A program made the position numbers and the translations under genes. 64,000 nucleotides of DNA from Pseudobutyrivibrio sp. GTDB lineage: Bacteria > Bacillota > Clostridia > Lachnospirales > Lachnospiraceae. The stretch lies in assembly GCA_017557435.1 (NCBI GenBank), contig JAFYYR010000011.1:99575-163574 (forward strand), written 5' to 3'. Shown one piece after another: positions 1 to 9,301 of this stretch. Under the pieces are notes generated by a model. It was not told the DNA's origin, did not search any database, and saw nothing but the letters and a program-made list of their open reading frames with translations. Position 1 is the stretch's first letter. Each line of letters opens with the position of its first letter.

Positions 1-76
1 CAGCGTCCCATGTTTCTTTCACGCTGTTTGCCAAAGGATTGACTGTTCCCATGCCAGTAATTACTACTCTTCTCAT
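1..76 (-). CDS. fabF: FabF (beta-ketoacyl-ACP synthase II), N-terminal fragment
   Basis: The reverse strand reads MRRVVITGMGTVNPL from an ATG at 76, the usual opening of KAS II condensing enzymes; the rest lies outside the window. The ATG overlaps the fabG stop by one base (TAATG) and has a GGAGGTATGTA ribosome site inside the fabG end, so translation is probably coupled. Last visible gene of the fatty acid operon. Only about 25 codons are seen, so the family call rests on this short motif and on context. Confidence 0.85.
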   Translation of the reverse strand, partial: MRRVVITGMGTVNPLANSVKETWDA

Positions 77-801
77 TACATACCTCCAGTTACTTCGATG
101 ACTTGACCTGTGACGTAAGCTGCCTTTTCAGAAGCTAAGAATTCAACTACAGAAGCTACGTCCTCTGGTGTTCCAAATCTGCCAAGAGGAATCTGCTTAA
201 GATAAGCTTCCTTTACTTCCTCTGGAAGACTGTCTGTCATTGCTGTTTGAATAAATCCAGGTGCTACCGCATTTACGGTAATACCCTTTGAGCCATATTC
301 CTTAGCAACTGATTTTGTAAATCCAATCAAGCCTGCTTTGCTGGCTGAATAGTTTGCCTGGCCCGCATTTCCTGTTACTCCTACAATAGAAGTAATGTTG
401 ATGATACTTCCCTTTTTTGCTCTAAGCATATCTTTGATAGCTGCCTTTGTGCAAAGGAAAGCACCCTTTAAATTAATATCAACAACCTTTTCAAAATCCT
501 CTTCGGTCATTCGAAGAAGAAGGCCGTCTTTTGTTATTCCTGCATTGTTTACAAGTACATCCACAGGACCAAGTAGACTTTTTACCTCAGAAAACATATT
601 TGCAACATCCTCAGAGTTGCTAACATCAGCCTTAACATATATTGCCTGAACACCATACTTCTTACATAGAGAAATGGTCTCCTGAGCAGCTGATTCATTT
701 CCTGAATAACAAATCGCTATATCGTAACCTGCCTTTGCCATAGTCTCAGCAATCACTCTGCCGATTCCACGGCTTGCGCCAGTTATAAGTGCTACACTCA
801 T
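76..801 (-). CDS. fabG: 3-oxoacyl-ACP reductase
   Basis: NADPH-dependent ketoreductase of type II fatty acid synthesis, a cytosolic short-chain dehydrogenase. At 241 aa it has the family length. The cofactor loop GASRGIG is at residues 8-14, NNAG at 85-88, and the catalytic set N110, S138, Y151 and K155 (YSASK) is complete. The C-terminus ends in a hydrophobic TGGM, as is typical. The start overlaps the end of fabD by 4 bases, indicating coupling in the operon. Confidence 0.97.
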   Translation of the reverse strand: MSVALITGASRGIGRVIAETMAKAGYDIAICYSGNESAAQETISLCKKYGVQAIYVKADVSNSEDVANMFSEVKSLLGPVDVLVNNAGITKDGLLLRMTEEDFEKVVDINLKGAFLCTKAAIKDMLRAKKGSIINITSIVGVTGNAGQANYSASKAGLIGFTKSVAKEYGSKGITVNAVAPGFIQTAMTDSLPEEVKEAYLKQIPLGRFGTPEDVASVVEFLASEKAAYVTGQVIEVTGGM

Positions 802-1754
802 GCTCCAAGCTCCTTTACTGTTGCCTCAAAGTCCTCAACTGTATCAATTGAATAAACCTTTACATCATCTACTGTCTTTGCAATAAATTTACTTATTGCC
901 TTGCCTGGTCCAATCTCAATGATTGTGTCCACGCCTTCATCTACCATATATCTGATGGAATCCTCCAGATAAACTGAAGTCTGTACCTGCTTTTCGAGAA
1001 GTGCTGGAATTGTCTCATCCTGCTTTCTTTCACGACCAAGGCAATTGAAAATTACCTTTGATTTCTCTTCCTTAAAATCAACATTCTTAAACTCTTCCTT
1101 AAGCTTATCCCCGGCTGGCTTCATAAGCTTAGTATGGAAAGGACCGCTGACCTTAAGTGGAAGAATTCTCTTGGCTCCTGCTTCCTTTAAATAAGCGCTA
1201 GCCTTATCAACTGCCATTGCATCACCAGAAATAACAATCTGACCTGGGCAGTTAAAGTTTGCAGCCTGAACAGTAAGCTCACCTTTAAGCTCCTCATTCA
1301 CTCTCTCACATGCATCCAAAACAGTCTGCCTCTCAGCACCAAGTACAGCTGCCATCTTTACCTCAAGTCCTTCAGATGCCTCTGTCATGTAAAGTCCACG
1401 CTTTGCAATAAGATTTAAAACCTGCTCTTCATCAATTGCATTTGACTCATAAAGTGCTGAATATTCTCCAAGGCTAAGACCTAGTGTGTAGTCAGCCTTG
1501 ATGCCTCTCTCATGTAAAAGCTTTGTTACGCCAATGGCAAAAGCTACCATAGCAGGCTGAGTATATCTTGTCTGTGACAACTTCTCCTCAGGTCCGTTAA
1601 AAGAAAGATCTGCTACATCCATATCTGTTACAGTCTTCACTGTAGCTGTAGCATTATCAATTGTCTCCTTAAAAAGGTCGTACTTCTCGTAAAAATCCTG
1701 ACCCATTCCCACTTTCTGAGAACCCTGGCCAGCGTACACAATTCCTAGTTTCAT
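798..1754 (-). CDS. fabD: malonyl-CoA:ACP transacylase
   Basis: Loads malonyl groups onto ACP for chain elongation. The 318-aa protein opens with the GQGSQ motif (residues 9-13). The nucleophile elbow GLSLGE puts the catalytic serine at 94, and the partner histidine is H207 in GPFHTKLM. Both active-site residues and length fit FabD. It follows fabK with a 24-base gap and overlaps fabG by 4 bases. Confidence 0.97.
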   Translation of the reverse strand: MKLGIVYAGQGSQKVGMGQDFYEKYDLFKETIDNATATVKTVTDMDVADLSFNGPEEKLSQTRYTQPAMVAFAIGVTKLLHERGIKADYTLGLSLGEYSALYESNAIDEEQVLNLIAKRGLYMTEASEGLEVKMAAVLGAERQTVLDACERVNEELKGELTVQAANFNCPGQIVISGDAMAVDKASAYLKEAGAKRILPLKVSGPFHTKLMKPAGDKLKEEFKNVDFKEEKSKVIFNCLGRERKQDETIPALLEKQVQTSVYLEDSIRYMVDEGVDTIIEIGPGKAISKFIAKTVDDVKVYSIDTVEDFEATVKELGA

Positions 1755-1778
1755 CTCAACTCCATCCTCATCTAAATC

Positions 1779-2714
1779 TTATATTGCAATAGAATTTGCA
1801 TTTGCTAAGCAATCCTTTGCACCTACATATATATCATCCAAGATATCTGCCACTGGACGAATAGCCTTAAGCTGACCACATACCTGTCCTGCCATAACAG
1901 AACCTCTAATCATGTCGCCATCAATAACTGCACGTCTAAGACCGCCAAGTGTAATCTGCTCAAGCTTGTCTCTATCTGCACCCTCAGCCTCAAGCTTAAG
2001 ATACTCACGAGCCATCTCGTTTTTAATAATTCGAACTGGAGCTCCCTGGCTTCTTCCTGTAACAGTTGTTGCGTTGTCCTTTGACTTAATAAGTGTCTGC
2101 TTATAATTGTCATGGATTGGACACTCCTCAGAAACTAAAAGACATGTTCCAATCTGAACACCACATGCGCCAAGCATTAATGCTGCTGCCATCTGCTCGC
2201 CGCTTGCGATACCACCTGCTGCAATAACAGGTACATCAACTGCTGCTACCACCTGTGGAAGCAATGTCAATGTTGTCATATCACCTACATGACCGCCAGA
2301 CTCACCGCCCTCTGCGATTACAGCGTCAGCGCCTGAACGAACCATCACCTTTGCCAAGGCAACAGATGCAACTACTGGGAACACCTTTGCTCCCATTTCC
2401 TTCCAGCCCTTCATATACTTACCTGGGTTACCGGCACCAGTTGTAATAAACTGAACCTTTTCCTCAATAAGCATGTTAGCAATATTGTCCACATCAGGGT
2501 TCATAAGCATAAGATTTACACCAAATGGCTTGTCTGTCTTGCTCTTGCAAATTCTAATCTGCTCTCTGAGCTGCTCAGCATTCATGCCACCACTTGCAAC
2601 TAGACCAAGTCCACCTGCATTTGAAACTGCAGCTGCAAATTCTCCTGTTGCAATATTTGCCATGCCACCCTGAATTATTGGATACTTTGTACCTGTTAAA
2701 TCAACTAAATTCAT
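1779..2714 (-). CDS. fabK: FMN-dependent enoyl-ACP reductase FabK
   Basis: Catalyses the last reduction of the elongation cycle using FMN and NADH; it belongs to the nitronate monooxygenase/IMP dehydrogenase-like TIM barrels, not to the FabI short-chain dehydrogenases. The 311-aa sequence has the N-terminal PIIQGGMANI segment, GGESGGHVGD and the phosphate-binding AAGGIASG. Its place between fabH and fabD is the classical Firmicutes order and supports FabK over a nitronate monooxygenase. FabK-type reductases are known to be insensitive to FabI inhibitors such as triclosan. Confidence 0.95.
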   Translation of the reverse strand: MNLVDLTGTKYPIIQGGMANIATGEFAAAVSNAGGLGLVASGGMNAEQLREQIRICKSKTDKPFGVNLMLMNPDVDNIANMLIEEKVQFITTGAGNPGKYMKGWKEMGAKVFPVVASVALAKVMVRSGADAVIAEGGESGGHVGDMTTLTLLPQVVAAVDVPVIAAGGIASGEQMAAALMLGACGVQIGTCLLVSEECPIHDNYKQTLIKSKDNATTVTGRSQGAPVRIIKNEMAREYLKLEAEGADRDKLEQITLGGLRRAVIDGDMIRGSVMAGQVCGQLKAIRPVADILDDIYVGAKDCLANANSIAI

Positions 2715-2718
2715 AATT

Positions 2719-3648
2719 CTACATCTCCATTACTACGGCACCCCAAGTTCTTCCGGCACCGAAAGCGCATAAAAGAACCTTTTCGCCAGGCTTAATTTCA
2801 CCTCTTTGCATAGCCTCGTCAAATGCTAGTCCCACGCTGGCTGCTGAAGTATTTCCGTATTTCTCAATATTTACAACAAATTTCTCCATTGGCTGCTTTA
2901 CCTTTTTAGCAATGGACTCGATGATTCTAAGATTTGCCTGATGAAGGACAAAATGGTCGATTTCATCATAGGTAAGACCTGCTTTTTCAACAGCCTCTGC
3001 TATTACCTTTGGTACTGTGGCAACGGCAAATTTGTATGTACCCTGACCATCCATGTGGATGAGTCCGTTTGGCGACTTGATGTGAATCATTTCCTCATCA
3101 CCATCGACACCAATTACTGATGAATACATTCCATCTGTTGGAACAACAACGGCTGCTGCCGCTCCATCACCGAATAATACGCAAGTGCTTCTATCTGTCA
3201 TATCCATTTTCTTAGACAAAACTTCTGCACCAATCAAAAGGCCTGCCTTGCATCCTCTTGACATTAAAACCCCACGCATTGTTTCCAAACCAAATATAAA
3301 ACCTGAACAGCCTGCGCTTAAGTCGAATGCAATTATGTCATTTGGCAATCCAAGTCTTCCCTGAATAAGGCAAGCAGTAGAAGGAGAAAAATAATCCGAA
3401 GATACGGTACAGACAATTACCGCTCCAATATCTGAAGGCTTAAGGCCTGAACGCTCTAATGCGATTCGTGCTGCCTTTTCTGCAAGCCCTGTGTGATTCT
3501 CCTCTTCAGTAACATAATGTCTTAAAGACATACCAGTTCTTTGCTTTATCCATTCATCGCTAGTTTCCACGATCTGTGCCAAATCATCATTTGACACTAC
3601 CTTGCTTGGAGCTGTAGCTCCTGTGGATATAATCTTTATTCCTGTCAT
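2719..3648 (-). CDS. fabH: beta-ketoacyl-ACP synthase III
   Basis: Initiating condensing enzyme that joins acyl-CoA to malonyl-ACP. The 309-aa protein carries the thiolase-fold catalytic triad: C114 (SAGCSG), H236 (LHQAN) and N266 (YGNTSA). The start ATG follows the accA stop directly (TAAATG), so its ribosome site lies inside accA and expression is probably coupled. Length and motifs are standard. Confidence 0.97.
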   Translation of the reverse strand: MTGIKIISTGATAPSKVVSNDDLAQIVETSDEWIKQRTGMSLRHYVTEEENHTGLAEKAARIALERSGLKPSDIGAVIVCTVSSDYFSPSTACLIQGRLGLPNDIIAFDLSAGCSGFIFGLETMRGVLMSRGCKAGLLIGAEVLSKKMDMTDRSTCVLFGDGAAAAVVVPTDGMYSSVIGVDGDEEMIHIKSPNGLIHMDGQGTYKFAVATVPKVIAEAVEKAGLTYDEIDHFVLHQANLRIIESIAKKVKQPMEKFVVNIEKYGNTSAASVGLAFDEAMQRGEIKPGEKVLLCAFGAGRTWGAVVMEM

Positions 3649-4500
3649 TTATACGTTTCCCATTCTTGCCTTAGATTTTGTTTCAATAAATCTGGCATCT
3701 ATATTTCTGAATTTTTCAAAACGATCTGCTGCAATTTCCTCTTTTGAAAAGCCCTCAAGCTCCTTTAAGGCTGCAGTAATCTGCTTATCGATACGAGCGT
3801 AAAGTCTGCTGTGGGCATCTGAAATCTCCTGGCCCTCTACTACAGCAAGCTTGCTACCTCTCTCAGAAATAATTCCATCAATAACTCCAAATTCCAAAAG
3901 ATCATGTGCAGTGAGCTTCATCACCTCTGCTGCTTCGTCTCTTTTTTCGCTGTCATGCCATAGAATTGATGCAAATCCCTCTGGTGAAAGCACTGAGTAA
4001 ATTGCATTCTCAAGCATGTAAACTTTATTTGCTACTGCTATTCCTAGAGCGCCGCCGCTGCTGCCCTCTCCAGTAACAATGGAAATCACTGGCACCTTCA
4101 AAGTGCTCATCTCCGCTAAATTTGCGGCAATTGCCTGGGACTGACCATACATCTCAGCCTCAAGTCCAGGATATGCTCCCGGTGTATCTACAAAAGTAAT
4201 AATTGGACGATTGAATTTTTCCGCCTGACGCATAATTCTCATGGCCTTGCGATATCCTTCAGGACCTGGCATACCAAAATTGCATGCCACATTTTCTTCA
4301 ACCGTCTTTCCCTTACGGTGTCCTAAAACTGTTACAGGCTTTCCATGAAAAAGTGCGATGCCGCCGTAAATGCTACCATCTTCCTTTCCAAGGAAATCAC
4401 CTTTTTGCTCAAAGAAATCCGTAAATACGTTTTCAATATAATCTGTAATCTTAGGTCTATCCTTATCTCTAGCATTAAGAACTCTATCTATCGCTTTCAT
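3649..4500 (-). CDS. accA: acetyl-CoA carboxylase carboxyltransferase, alpha subunit
   Basis: Alpha half of the carboxyltransferase that makes malonyl-CoA, working with AccD. The 283-aa protein is somewhat shorter than the E. coli enzyme because part of the N-terminal helical extension is missing. The crotonase-fold core is intact: GHRKGK, FVDTPGAYPG, the oxyanion segment GEGSSGGALG and the ENAIYSVLSPEG loop. It lies 9 bases after accD and directly before fabH, and has a clear ribosome site (AGGAGGT). Confidence 0.96.
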   Translation of the reverse strand: MKAIDRVLNARDKDRPKITDYIENVFTDFFEQKGDFLGKEDGSIYGGIALFHGKPVTVLGHRKGKTVEENVACNFGMPGPEGYRKAMRIMRQAEKFNRPIITFVDTPGAYPGLEAEMYGQSQAIAANLAEMSTLKVPVISIVTGEGSSGGALGIAVANKVYMLENAIYSVLSPEGFASILWHDSEKRDEAAEVMKLTAHDLLEFGVIDGIISERGSKLAVVEGQEISDAHSRLYARIDKQITAALKELEGFSKEEIAADRFEKFRNIDARFIETKSKARMGNV

Positions 4501-4509
4501 AAAGACCTC

Positions 4510-5283
4510 CTATTTGCTATGAAGCATTAAAATTTGAGTCAAAACTTCTTTCATATTTTCTCTGTGAACTATCTTGTCCACAAATCCATGTTCCTCCAAA
4601 AATTCTGCTCTTTGGAATCCCTCAGGAAGCTTTTGACCAATTGTCTGCTCTATTACTCTAGGGCCTGCGAAGCCAATAAGGGCTCCCGGCTCAGCCAGTG
4701 TAATATCCCCTAACGTTGCAAAGCTGGCAGATACACCTCCAGTTGTTGGATGAGTAAGAACTGTAATGTAAAGTCCTCCTTCGTCCTTGAACTTTTGGAT
4801 AACTGCACTTGTTTTTGCCATCTGCATCAGACTTAAAATTCCCTCCTGCATTCTAGCACCGCCGCTGGCTGTGAATATCACAAGAGGAATATTTTTCCTA
4901 CCAGCATACTCCGCTGTCTGGCAGACAATCTCACCTAGCTCTACACCCATTGATGCCATCATGAATTTTTTATTCATAACAGCAAGAGCTACATCATATC
5001 CGCCAATTTTGCAGGCCCCTGCCACAATAGCATCGTGGGAACCAGTTTCTTGTCTAAGCTCCTCTTTCTTCTTAACATAACCCTCAAATTCAAGTGGATT
5101 AGTCTCATCGAAGTCAAAGCCAAATTCCTTGAAACTGTCCTTGTCTGTCACATCATTTATTCTGTCCCAGACACTGTACTCTGCCACAGGCTTGATTGCT
5201 GGCTCTAATAGTTCAGTAGGATTCTGACGCAAATCCTTGTATCTATTAAATTTGTCTTTTCTCTGATCAACTACACTATTCAT
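4510..5283 (-). CDS. accD: acetyl-CoA carboxylase carboxyltransferase, beta subunit (no zinc ribbon)
   Basis: Beta half of the carboxyltransferase. The core motifs ASGGARMQEG, THPTTGGVSASFA and GFAGPRVIEQT are present. The usual N-terminal four-cysteine zinc ribbon is absent: no CxxC pair occurs in the first 100 residues. I chose the ATG at 5283, which overlaps the accC stop (ATGAATAG); a GTG three codons upstream is also possible. The length, about 257 aa, fits loss of the roughly 40-residue ribbon. Confidence 0.93.
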   Translation of the reverse strand: MNSVVDQRKDKFNRYKDLRQNPTELLEPAIKPVAEYSVWDRINDVTDKDSFKEFGFDFDETNPLEFEGYVKKKEELRQETGSHDAIVAGACKIGGYDVALAVMNKKFMMASMGVELGEIVCQTAEYAGRKNIPLVIFTASGGARMQEGILSLMQMAKTSAVIQKFKDEGGLYITVLTHPTTGGVSASFATLGDITLAEPGALIGFAGPRVIEQTIGQKLPEGFQRAEFLEEHGFVDKIVHRENMKEVLTQILMLHSK

Positions 5284-6658
5284 CTGTTTCACTCACCGCT
5301 TTATCCCAAGATAATATTTCATCTGCATGATTCTCTATAAAGCTGACGTTATAATTACCCTTTACAAAATCGGGATGATGCAAAAGCAAATAATCAAAAT
5401 CTCCGTTTGTTGTAATACCCTCTGTAACAAGCTCTAGTAGAGCTCGTCTCATTCTCCTGATTGCCTCCAAACGTGTTGGTGCGTGGACAATGATTTTTGC
5501 CATCATAGAATCATAAAATGGACTTGTTTCATATCCGTTGTAGAGAAGAGTGTCCACTCTCACTCCAGGGCCTCCTGGAACATTTAAGAATGTAATCTTT
5601 CCTGTATTTGCCATGAATCCCTTTGAAGGGTCCTCTGCATTGATTCTGCATTCCATGGCATGTCCATTTAGCTTTACATCCTTTTGCTTAATCTTAAGAG
5701 GTTCATGGAAAGCTATCCTAATCTGTTGCTTTATAAGGTCAATTCCTGTAACAGCCTCTGTAACACCATGCTCTACCTGAATACGGGTGTTCATTTCGAT
5801 GAAATAATAATGGTCTTTTTCGTCAAGTACGAATTCAACTGTACCTGCATTAGTATAGCCTGCGGCCTTGGCTGCTGTAACAGCTGCCTTACCCATGGCC
5901 TTTCTAAGATCCTCATTAATATACATACATGGACTTTCCTCAATCAGCTTCTGGTTCTTACGCTGAATTGAGCAGTCGCGCTCCCCCAGATGAATCACAT
6001 TGCCATGTTCATCTGCTAAAATCTGAAACTCAATGTGTCTTGGATTTAAAATCAGCTTTTCCACATACATCTCGTCGTCGTTAAAGCAGGCTCTAGTTTC
6101 AGCTTTTGCCTCTTCGTAAAGCTTCTTTAGATCCTCTGGCTGATACACACGGCGCATTCCGCGTCCACCACCGCCAGCACTTGCTTTAATCAACACTGGA
6201 TAGCCAATCTTCTTTGCAATTTTCTCCAGCTTTTTGAAATCCTCAACCGGTCCATCTGAGCCTGGTACAACAGGAACTCCTGCCTTCATCATCATCTTTC
6301 TAGCAGTAGCTTTGTTGCCCAAAGCATCCATTGCATCAGCAGTTGGTCCAATAAAAGTGATTCCAGCTTCTTCACATTTTCTAACAAAATCAGAGTTCTC
6401 GGAAAGGAATCCGAATCCCGGATGAAGTGCATCACAGCCAGTTACCTGTGCTGCTGTGATAATTGCATCCATATTTAAATAGCTATCTGCCGCTCTGGCT
6501 GGTCCTATGCAAATGCTTTTTGTAGCCAGCTTCACATGAAGTGATTCCTTATCCGCTGTGGAATAAATAGCTACGGATTCAATATTCATTTCCATGCAGG
6601 CTCTGATTATACGTACTGCAATCTCTCCACGATTAGCAATTAAAATTCTCTTAAACAT
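5276..6658 (-). CDS. accC: biotin carboxylase subunit of acetyl-CoA carboxylase
   Basis: ATP-grasp enzyme that carboxylates biotin on AccB. The 460-aa protein starts FKRILIANRGEIAVR, has the glycine-rich ATP lid ASAGGGGRGMR, the EKLILNPRHIEFQ segment, and the catalytic EMNTRIQVEHGVTE region with the conserved Glu and Arg. It starts 2 bases after accB and overlaps accD. Neither pyruvate nor propionyl carboxylase partners are present, so acetyl-CoA is the expected substrate. Confidence 0.97.
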   Translation of the reverse strand: MFKRILIANRGEIAVRIIRACMEMNIESVAIYSTADKESLHVKLATKSICIGPARAADSYLNMDAIITAAQVTGCDALHPGFGFLSENSDFVRKCEEAGITFIGPTADAMDALGNKATARKMMMKAGVPVVPGSDGPVEDFKKLEKIAKKIGYPVLIKASAGGGGRGMRRVYQPEDLKKLYEEAKAETRACFNDDEMYVEKLILNPRHIEFQILADEHGNVIHLGERDCSIQRKNQKLIEESPCMYINEDLRKAMGKAAVTAAKAAGYTNAGTVEFVLDEKDHYYFIEMNTRIQVEHGVTEAVTGIDLIKQQIRIAFHEPLKIKQKDVKLNGHAMECRINAEDPSKGFMANTGKITFLNVPGGPGVRVDTLLYNGYETSPFYDSMMAKIIVHAPTRLEAIRRMRRALLELVTEGITTNGDFDYLLLHHPDFVKGNYNVSFIENHADEILSWDKAVSETDE

Positions 6659-6660
6659 AA

Positions 6661-7104
6661 CTAATCTCCTATGAGAAATAACTGTTCTTCAAAGCCAACA
6701 ACATCCTGATTTTTTACATATATTTCTTTTATGACGCCATCTTTTGGTGCTGTAATTTCACTCATCATCTTCATGGCCTCAATTAAGCAAAGGACTTGTC
6801 CTGCCTTTACCTTATCCCCAACCTGTACATAAGGCTTTTCCTCTGGGGATGGGGCAGAATAAAAAACTCCAACTAGTGGAGCTTTTACTACTTCTCCCTC
6901 TACTTTTTCTTCTTTTGAAACCTGAGGTGCCTCCACGGCTACCTGAACTGGCGACTGTTGAGCTACTGTAACTGGCGCCGCCTGAACTTTTACTTCTGAA
7001 GGCTTTTTAAGCTTAAGCTTGAATCCCTGGTCCTCAATCTCAAAAAAGGAACTGCCGCTTGCATCAAAAGCCTCCATTAGCTCCTTGATTTCTTTTAATT
7101 CCAT
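6661..7104 (-). CDS. accB: biotin carboxyl carrier protein
   Basis: Carrier subunit of acetyl-CoA carboxylase. The 147-aa protein has a helical N-terminus, a Pro/Ala/Val/Gln-rich linker (about 40-70) and a C-terminal biotinyl domain with the biotinylation motif EAMKMM, in which K112 is the modified lysine. It begins 2 bases after acpP. Confidence 0.97.
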   Translation of the reverse strand: MELKEIKELMEAFDASGSSFFEIEDQGFKLKLKKPSEVKVQAAPVTVAQQSPVQVAVEAPQVSKEEKVEGEVVKAPLVGVFYSAPSPEEKPYVQVGDKVKAGQVLCLIEAMKMMSEITAPKDGVIKEIYVKNQDVVGFEEQLFLIGD

Positions 7105-7106
7105 AA

Positions 7107-7331
7107 TTACTTGTGTGCCTCAAGATAGTTAACAATATCTGCTACAGTCTTAATCTCTGCCATAGCGTCCTCATCGATTGTGATACCTGTCTTCTCCTCA
7201 ACGGCAAGAGAAAGCTCTACAGCGTCAAGTGAATCAGCGCCAAGGTCCTCAAAAAGATTTGCCTCCATTGTTACCTTGTCAGCTGCACAGCTAAGAGTGT
7301 CAATGATTACTTCCTTTACTACTTCAAACAT
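7107..7331 (-). CDS. acpP: acyl carrier protein
   Basis: Small acidic carrier (74 aa) of growing acyl chains. The phosphopantetheine site is S34 in GADSLDAVEL. It is the first gene of the operon, just behind the promoter and dyads upstream, with the ribosome site AAGGAGAAAAGT before the ATG. As first gene it is placed to give the highest expression. Confidence 0.97.
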   Translation of the reverse strand: MFEVVKEVIIDTLSCAADKVTMEANLFEDLGADSLDAVELSLAVEEKTGITIDEDAMAEIKTVADIVNYLEAHK

Positions 7332-7383
7332 ACTTTTCTCCTTTTCTTGTGGAATACTTAATATTTTTTAGTTAAAAATAATT

Positions 7384-7404
7384 TAGTTAAAAATTCTTTA
7401 ACTA
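7384..7404. promoter_or_regulatory. operator-like dyad downstream of the acpP promoter
   Basis: An inverted repeat of TAGTTAAA and TTTAACTA with a 5-base spacer sits just downstream of the -10 box, where bound protein would block transcription. A further TAGTTAAA half-site lies at 7369-7376. Together with the dyad at 7444-7463 this suggests one regulator of the fatty acid operon. A FabT/FabR-like MarR-family repressor is my inference; none is encoded in the window. Confidence 0.6.
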
Positions 7405-7409
7405 TTGTT

Positions 7410-7437
7410 ATGATACCCAACTTTAAATTCATGTCAA
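7410..7437 (-). promoter_or_regulatory. promoter of the fatty acid operon
   Basis: On the minus strand a perfect -35 TTGACA (7432-7437) and a -10 TATCAT (7410-7415) are separated by 16 bases. This is the only strong promoter seen ahead of acpP and would drive the ten-gene operon. Confidence 0.75.
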
Positions 7438-7443
7438 GGTTTT

Positions 7444-7463
7444 TAGTTAAATTATTTTAACTA
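7444..7463. promoter_or_regulatory. operator-like dyad upstream of the acpP promoter
   Basis: Near-perfect palindrome TAGTTAAA-TTAT-TTTAACTA next to the -35 box. It shares its 8-base half-site with the dyad at 7384-7404, so the promoter is bracketed by two copies of the same site. Confidence 0.6.
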
Positions 7464-7478
7464 TTATTTCGTAAAAAA

Positions 7479-7506
7479 ATCGCTAGTGCCTTTAAACACT
7501 AGCGAT
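7479..7506 (-). terminator. intrinsic terminator after the chemoreceptor gene
   Basis: Ten-base perfect stem ATCGCTAGTG/CACTAGCGAT with an 8-base loop, followed on the minus strand by a run of T. It ends the 7528-9216 gene and insulates it from the fatty acid promoter. Confidence 0.85.
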
Positions 7507-7527
7507 TCAAAAAATATTAATTTTTAT

Positions 7528-9216
7528 TTATTTTTTAAGTTCAAATCTTTCAACAAGACCCTTAAGAGAATTAGCATGTTCATTCATCTCATAACTAAGA
7601 GCAAGTGACTCTTCAGATGTAGCTGCATTATTCTGTCCTACTGAAGAAATCTCACTAATATTAGATGACATTTCCCTAACTGATGTAGCCTGAGAATTTG
7701 AAGCATCGGCAATTGTCTTAACCTTCTCTGCGATTCCCTGAACCTGAGATACCATTCCATTAAGCTTTTCTGCAGTGTCATTAGCAATTGTGATACCCTC
7801 TTCTACGCTCTTAAGAGAAGCATTGATAAGTCCTGCTGTATTCTGAGCTGCCTCTACAGTCTGACCTGCAAGCTGTGATACTTCAGTAGCAACAACTGCA
7901 AATCCTTTACCTGCCTCACCAGCTCGAGCTGCCTCGATAGATGCATTAAGTGAAAGTAAGTTGGTCTGATCAGCAATAGCATTGATTGTATCGATAATCT
8001 TTGAGATTTCCTGAGAAGAAGCTGAAATTGCATCCATAGCATTTACAACGTCCTGCATCTTCTGGTTTCCTTCTACAATATTCTGTGCAACGACTTCCAC
8101 CTCCTGTGAAATAGCTGTTGCATCTGAAGAATTGTTAGAAATCTGATCTGTGATATCTTTAACTGTAACTGACAAATCATCAACGATATTTGCCTGTGAA
8201 GTAACTGTATCAGCAAGGTTCTGTCCTGCTCCTGCAATCTGGTTAGCACCATCGGAAACCATATCAGAAACTTCCATAATCTCTGTCATTGATTCAGAAA
8301 TTTCCTTTGAGAAGCTTTCTACAGCAGTCTGGATTTCCTTAAAGTCTCCATCAAAATCACGCTCGAAATTGATATTAAAATTACCACCTGCCATTGTAGA
8401 CATAACAGCTGCGATTTCATCTATATAATAAACAAGGGATTCTACGGCAATCTTTAATTGATTGGCAACTCGACCAATTTCATTGTCCTCTTCATAGTCA
8501 ATCTCTACATGCACATTACCCTGAGCAATCTCCTCTGATGCCTTCGCAAGAATATTAAGATCATGCTCAATGCCCTTAATCATTGCAGCGCTTCTCTTTT
8601 TGTTCATGATAACAATAATTACAAGGGCTACTATAAGAACGATTACTGCTGCAACAACAATTGCCATAATAGTCATGTATTTTCCTGCTGCAGCTGACTC
8701 TGCAAGTTCTCCTGTCTCGTCCAAAGCATCTGCAAGTGTTTCGGCAGCCTCATTTAATGTAGAATTGAAATACTCTACAGCTGTATCAGTATCACCTGCT
8801 TCAACTAAAGCAAGCATTTCAAATGATGCATCTTCAAAACCTTTCCAGTATTTGTCCAGGTTTGCCCCTAATTCTGCATTATTTAAGTTGGCAGAAATAG
8901 TTCCAAAATATCCTTCAATCTTTGGGAATCTCTTTTCCAAATCAGCCTTCTGGTCAGCCGTTACCTCTGGATCATTAGATGCCACTGCAAATAAAAGACG
9001 CTTGTTAATTGTCTGTACGTCTTTACGAATTTCCATCTGATATTTCTCTGTTACAAACTGCACATTATAAAAGTTGTACACATTTATAAAAATAATTATA
9101 AAGAATACAATCATTATAATTGCATTTGCTAGGAACATTTGAATAGTAAAGCCTGAAAAACTTTTAAGAGCTCCTGCTATTGTTCCTTTTCCTCTTGCGG
9201 TTCTGTTGTTCTTCAT
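7528..9216 (-). CDS. methyl-accepting chemotaxis protein
   Basis: Transmembrane chemoreceptor of 562 aa. TM1 is at about 29-48 and a roughly 125-residue helical extracytoplasmic domain (four-helix-bundle type by pattern) follows. TM2 is at about 178-202, followed by a HAMP linker and a long coiled-coil signalling domain. The hairpin tip [20 protein letters not shown] is intact. The ligand cannot be deduced. No chemotaxis kinase or flagellar genes are in the window. Monocistronic, with its own terminator. Confidence 0.93.
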   Translation of the reverse strand: MKNNRTARGKGTIAGALKSFSGFTIQMFLANAIIMIVFFIIIFINVYNFYNVQFVTEKYQMEIRKDVQTINKRLLFAVASNDPEVTADQKADLEKRFPKIEGYFGTISANLNNAELGANLDKYWKGFEDASFEMLALVEAGDTDTAVEYFNSTLNEAAETLADALDETGELAESAAAGKYMTIMAIVVAAVIVLIVALVIIVIMNKKRSAAMIKGIEHDLNILAKASEEIAQGNVHVEIDYEEDNEIGRVANQLKIAVESLVYYIDEIAAVMSTMAGGNFNINFERDFDGDFKEIQTAVESFSKEISESMTEIMEVSDMVSDGANQIAGAGQNLADTVTSQANIVDDLSVTVKDITDQISNNSSDATAISQEVEVVAQNIVEGNQKMQDVVNAMDAISASSQEISKIIDTINAIADQTNLLSLNASIEAARAGEAGKGFAVVATEVSQLAGQTVEAAQNTAGLINASLKSVEEGITIANDTAEKLNGMVSQVQGIAEKVKTIADASNSQATSVREMSSNISEISSVGQNNAATSEESLALSYEMNEHANSLKGLVERFELKK

Positions 9217-9301
9217 AGAAAGTTACCTCCAAAGCCAAAATCCCATTGTGTAATAATACACGTTTTTATAGGGACTATTATAAGGGTAATTTTCTAACAA
9301 A

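Noticed and set aside
8570-9040. 156-codon plus-strand frame opposite the first chemoreceptor
   Set aside because: It is antisense to a well-supported chemoreceptor gene, and its hydrophobic composition mirrors the TM and helical codons.
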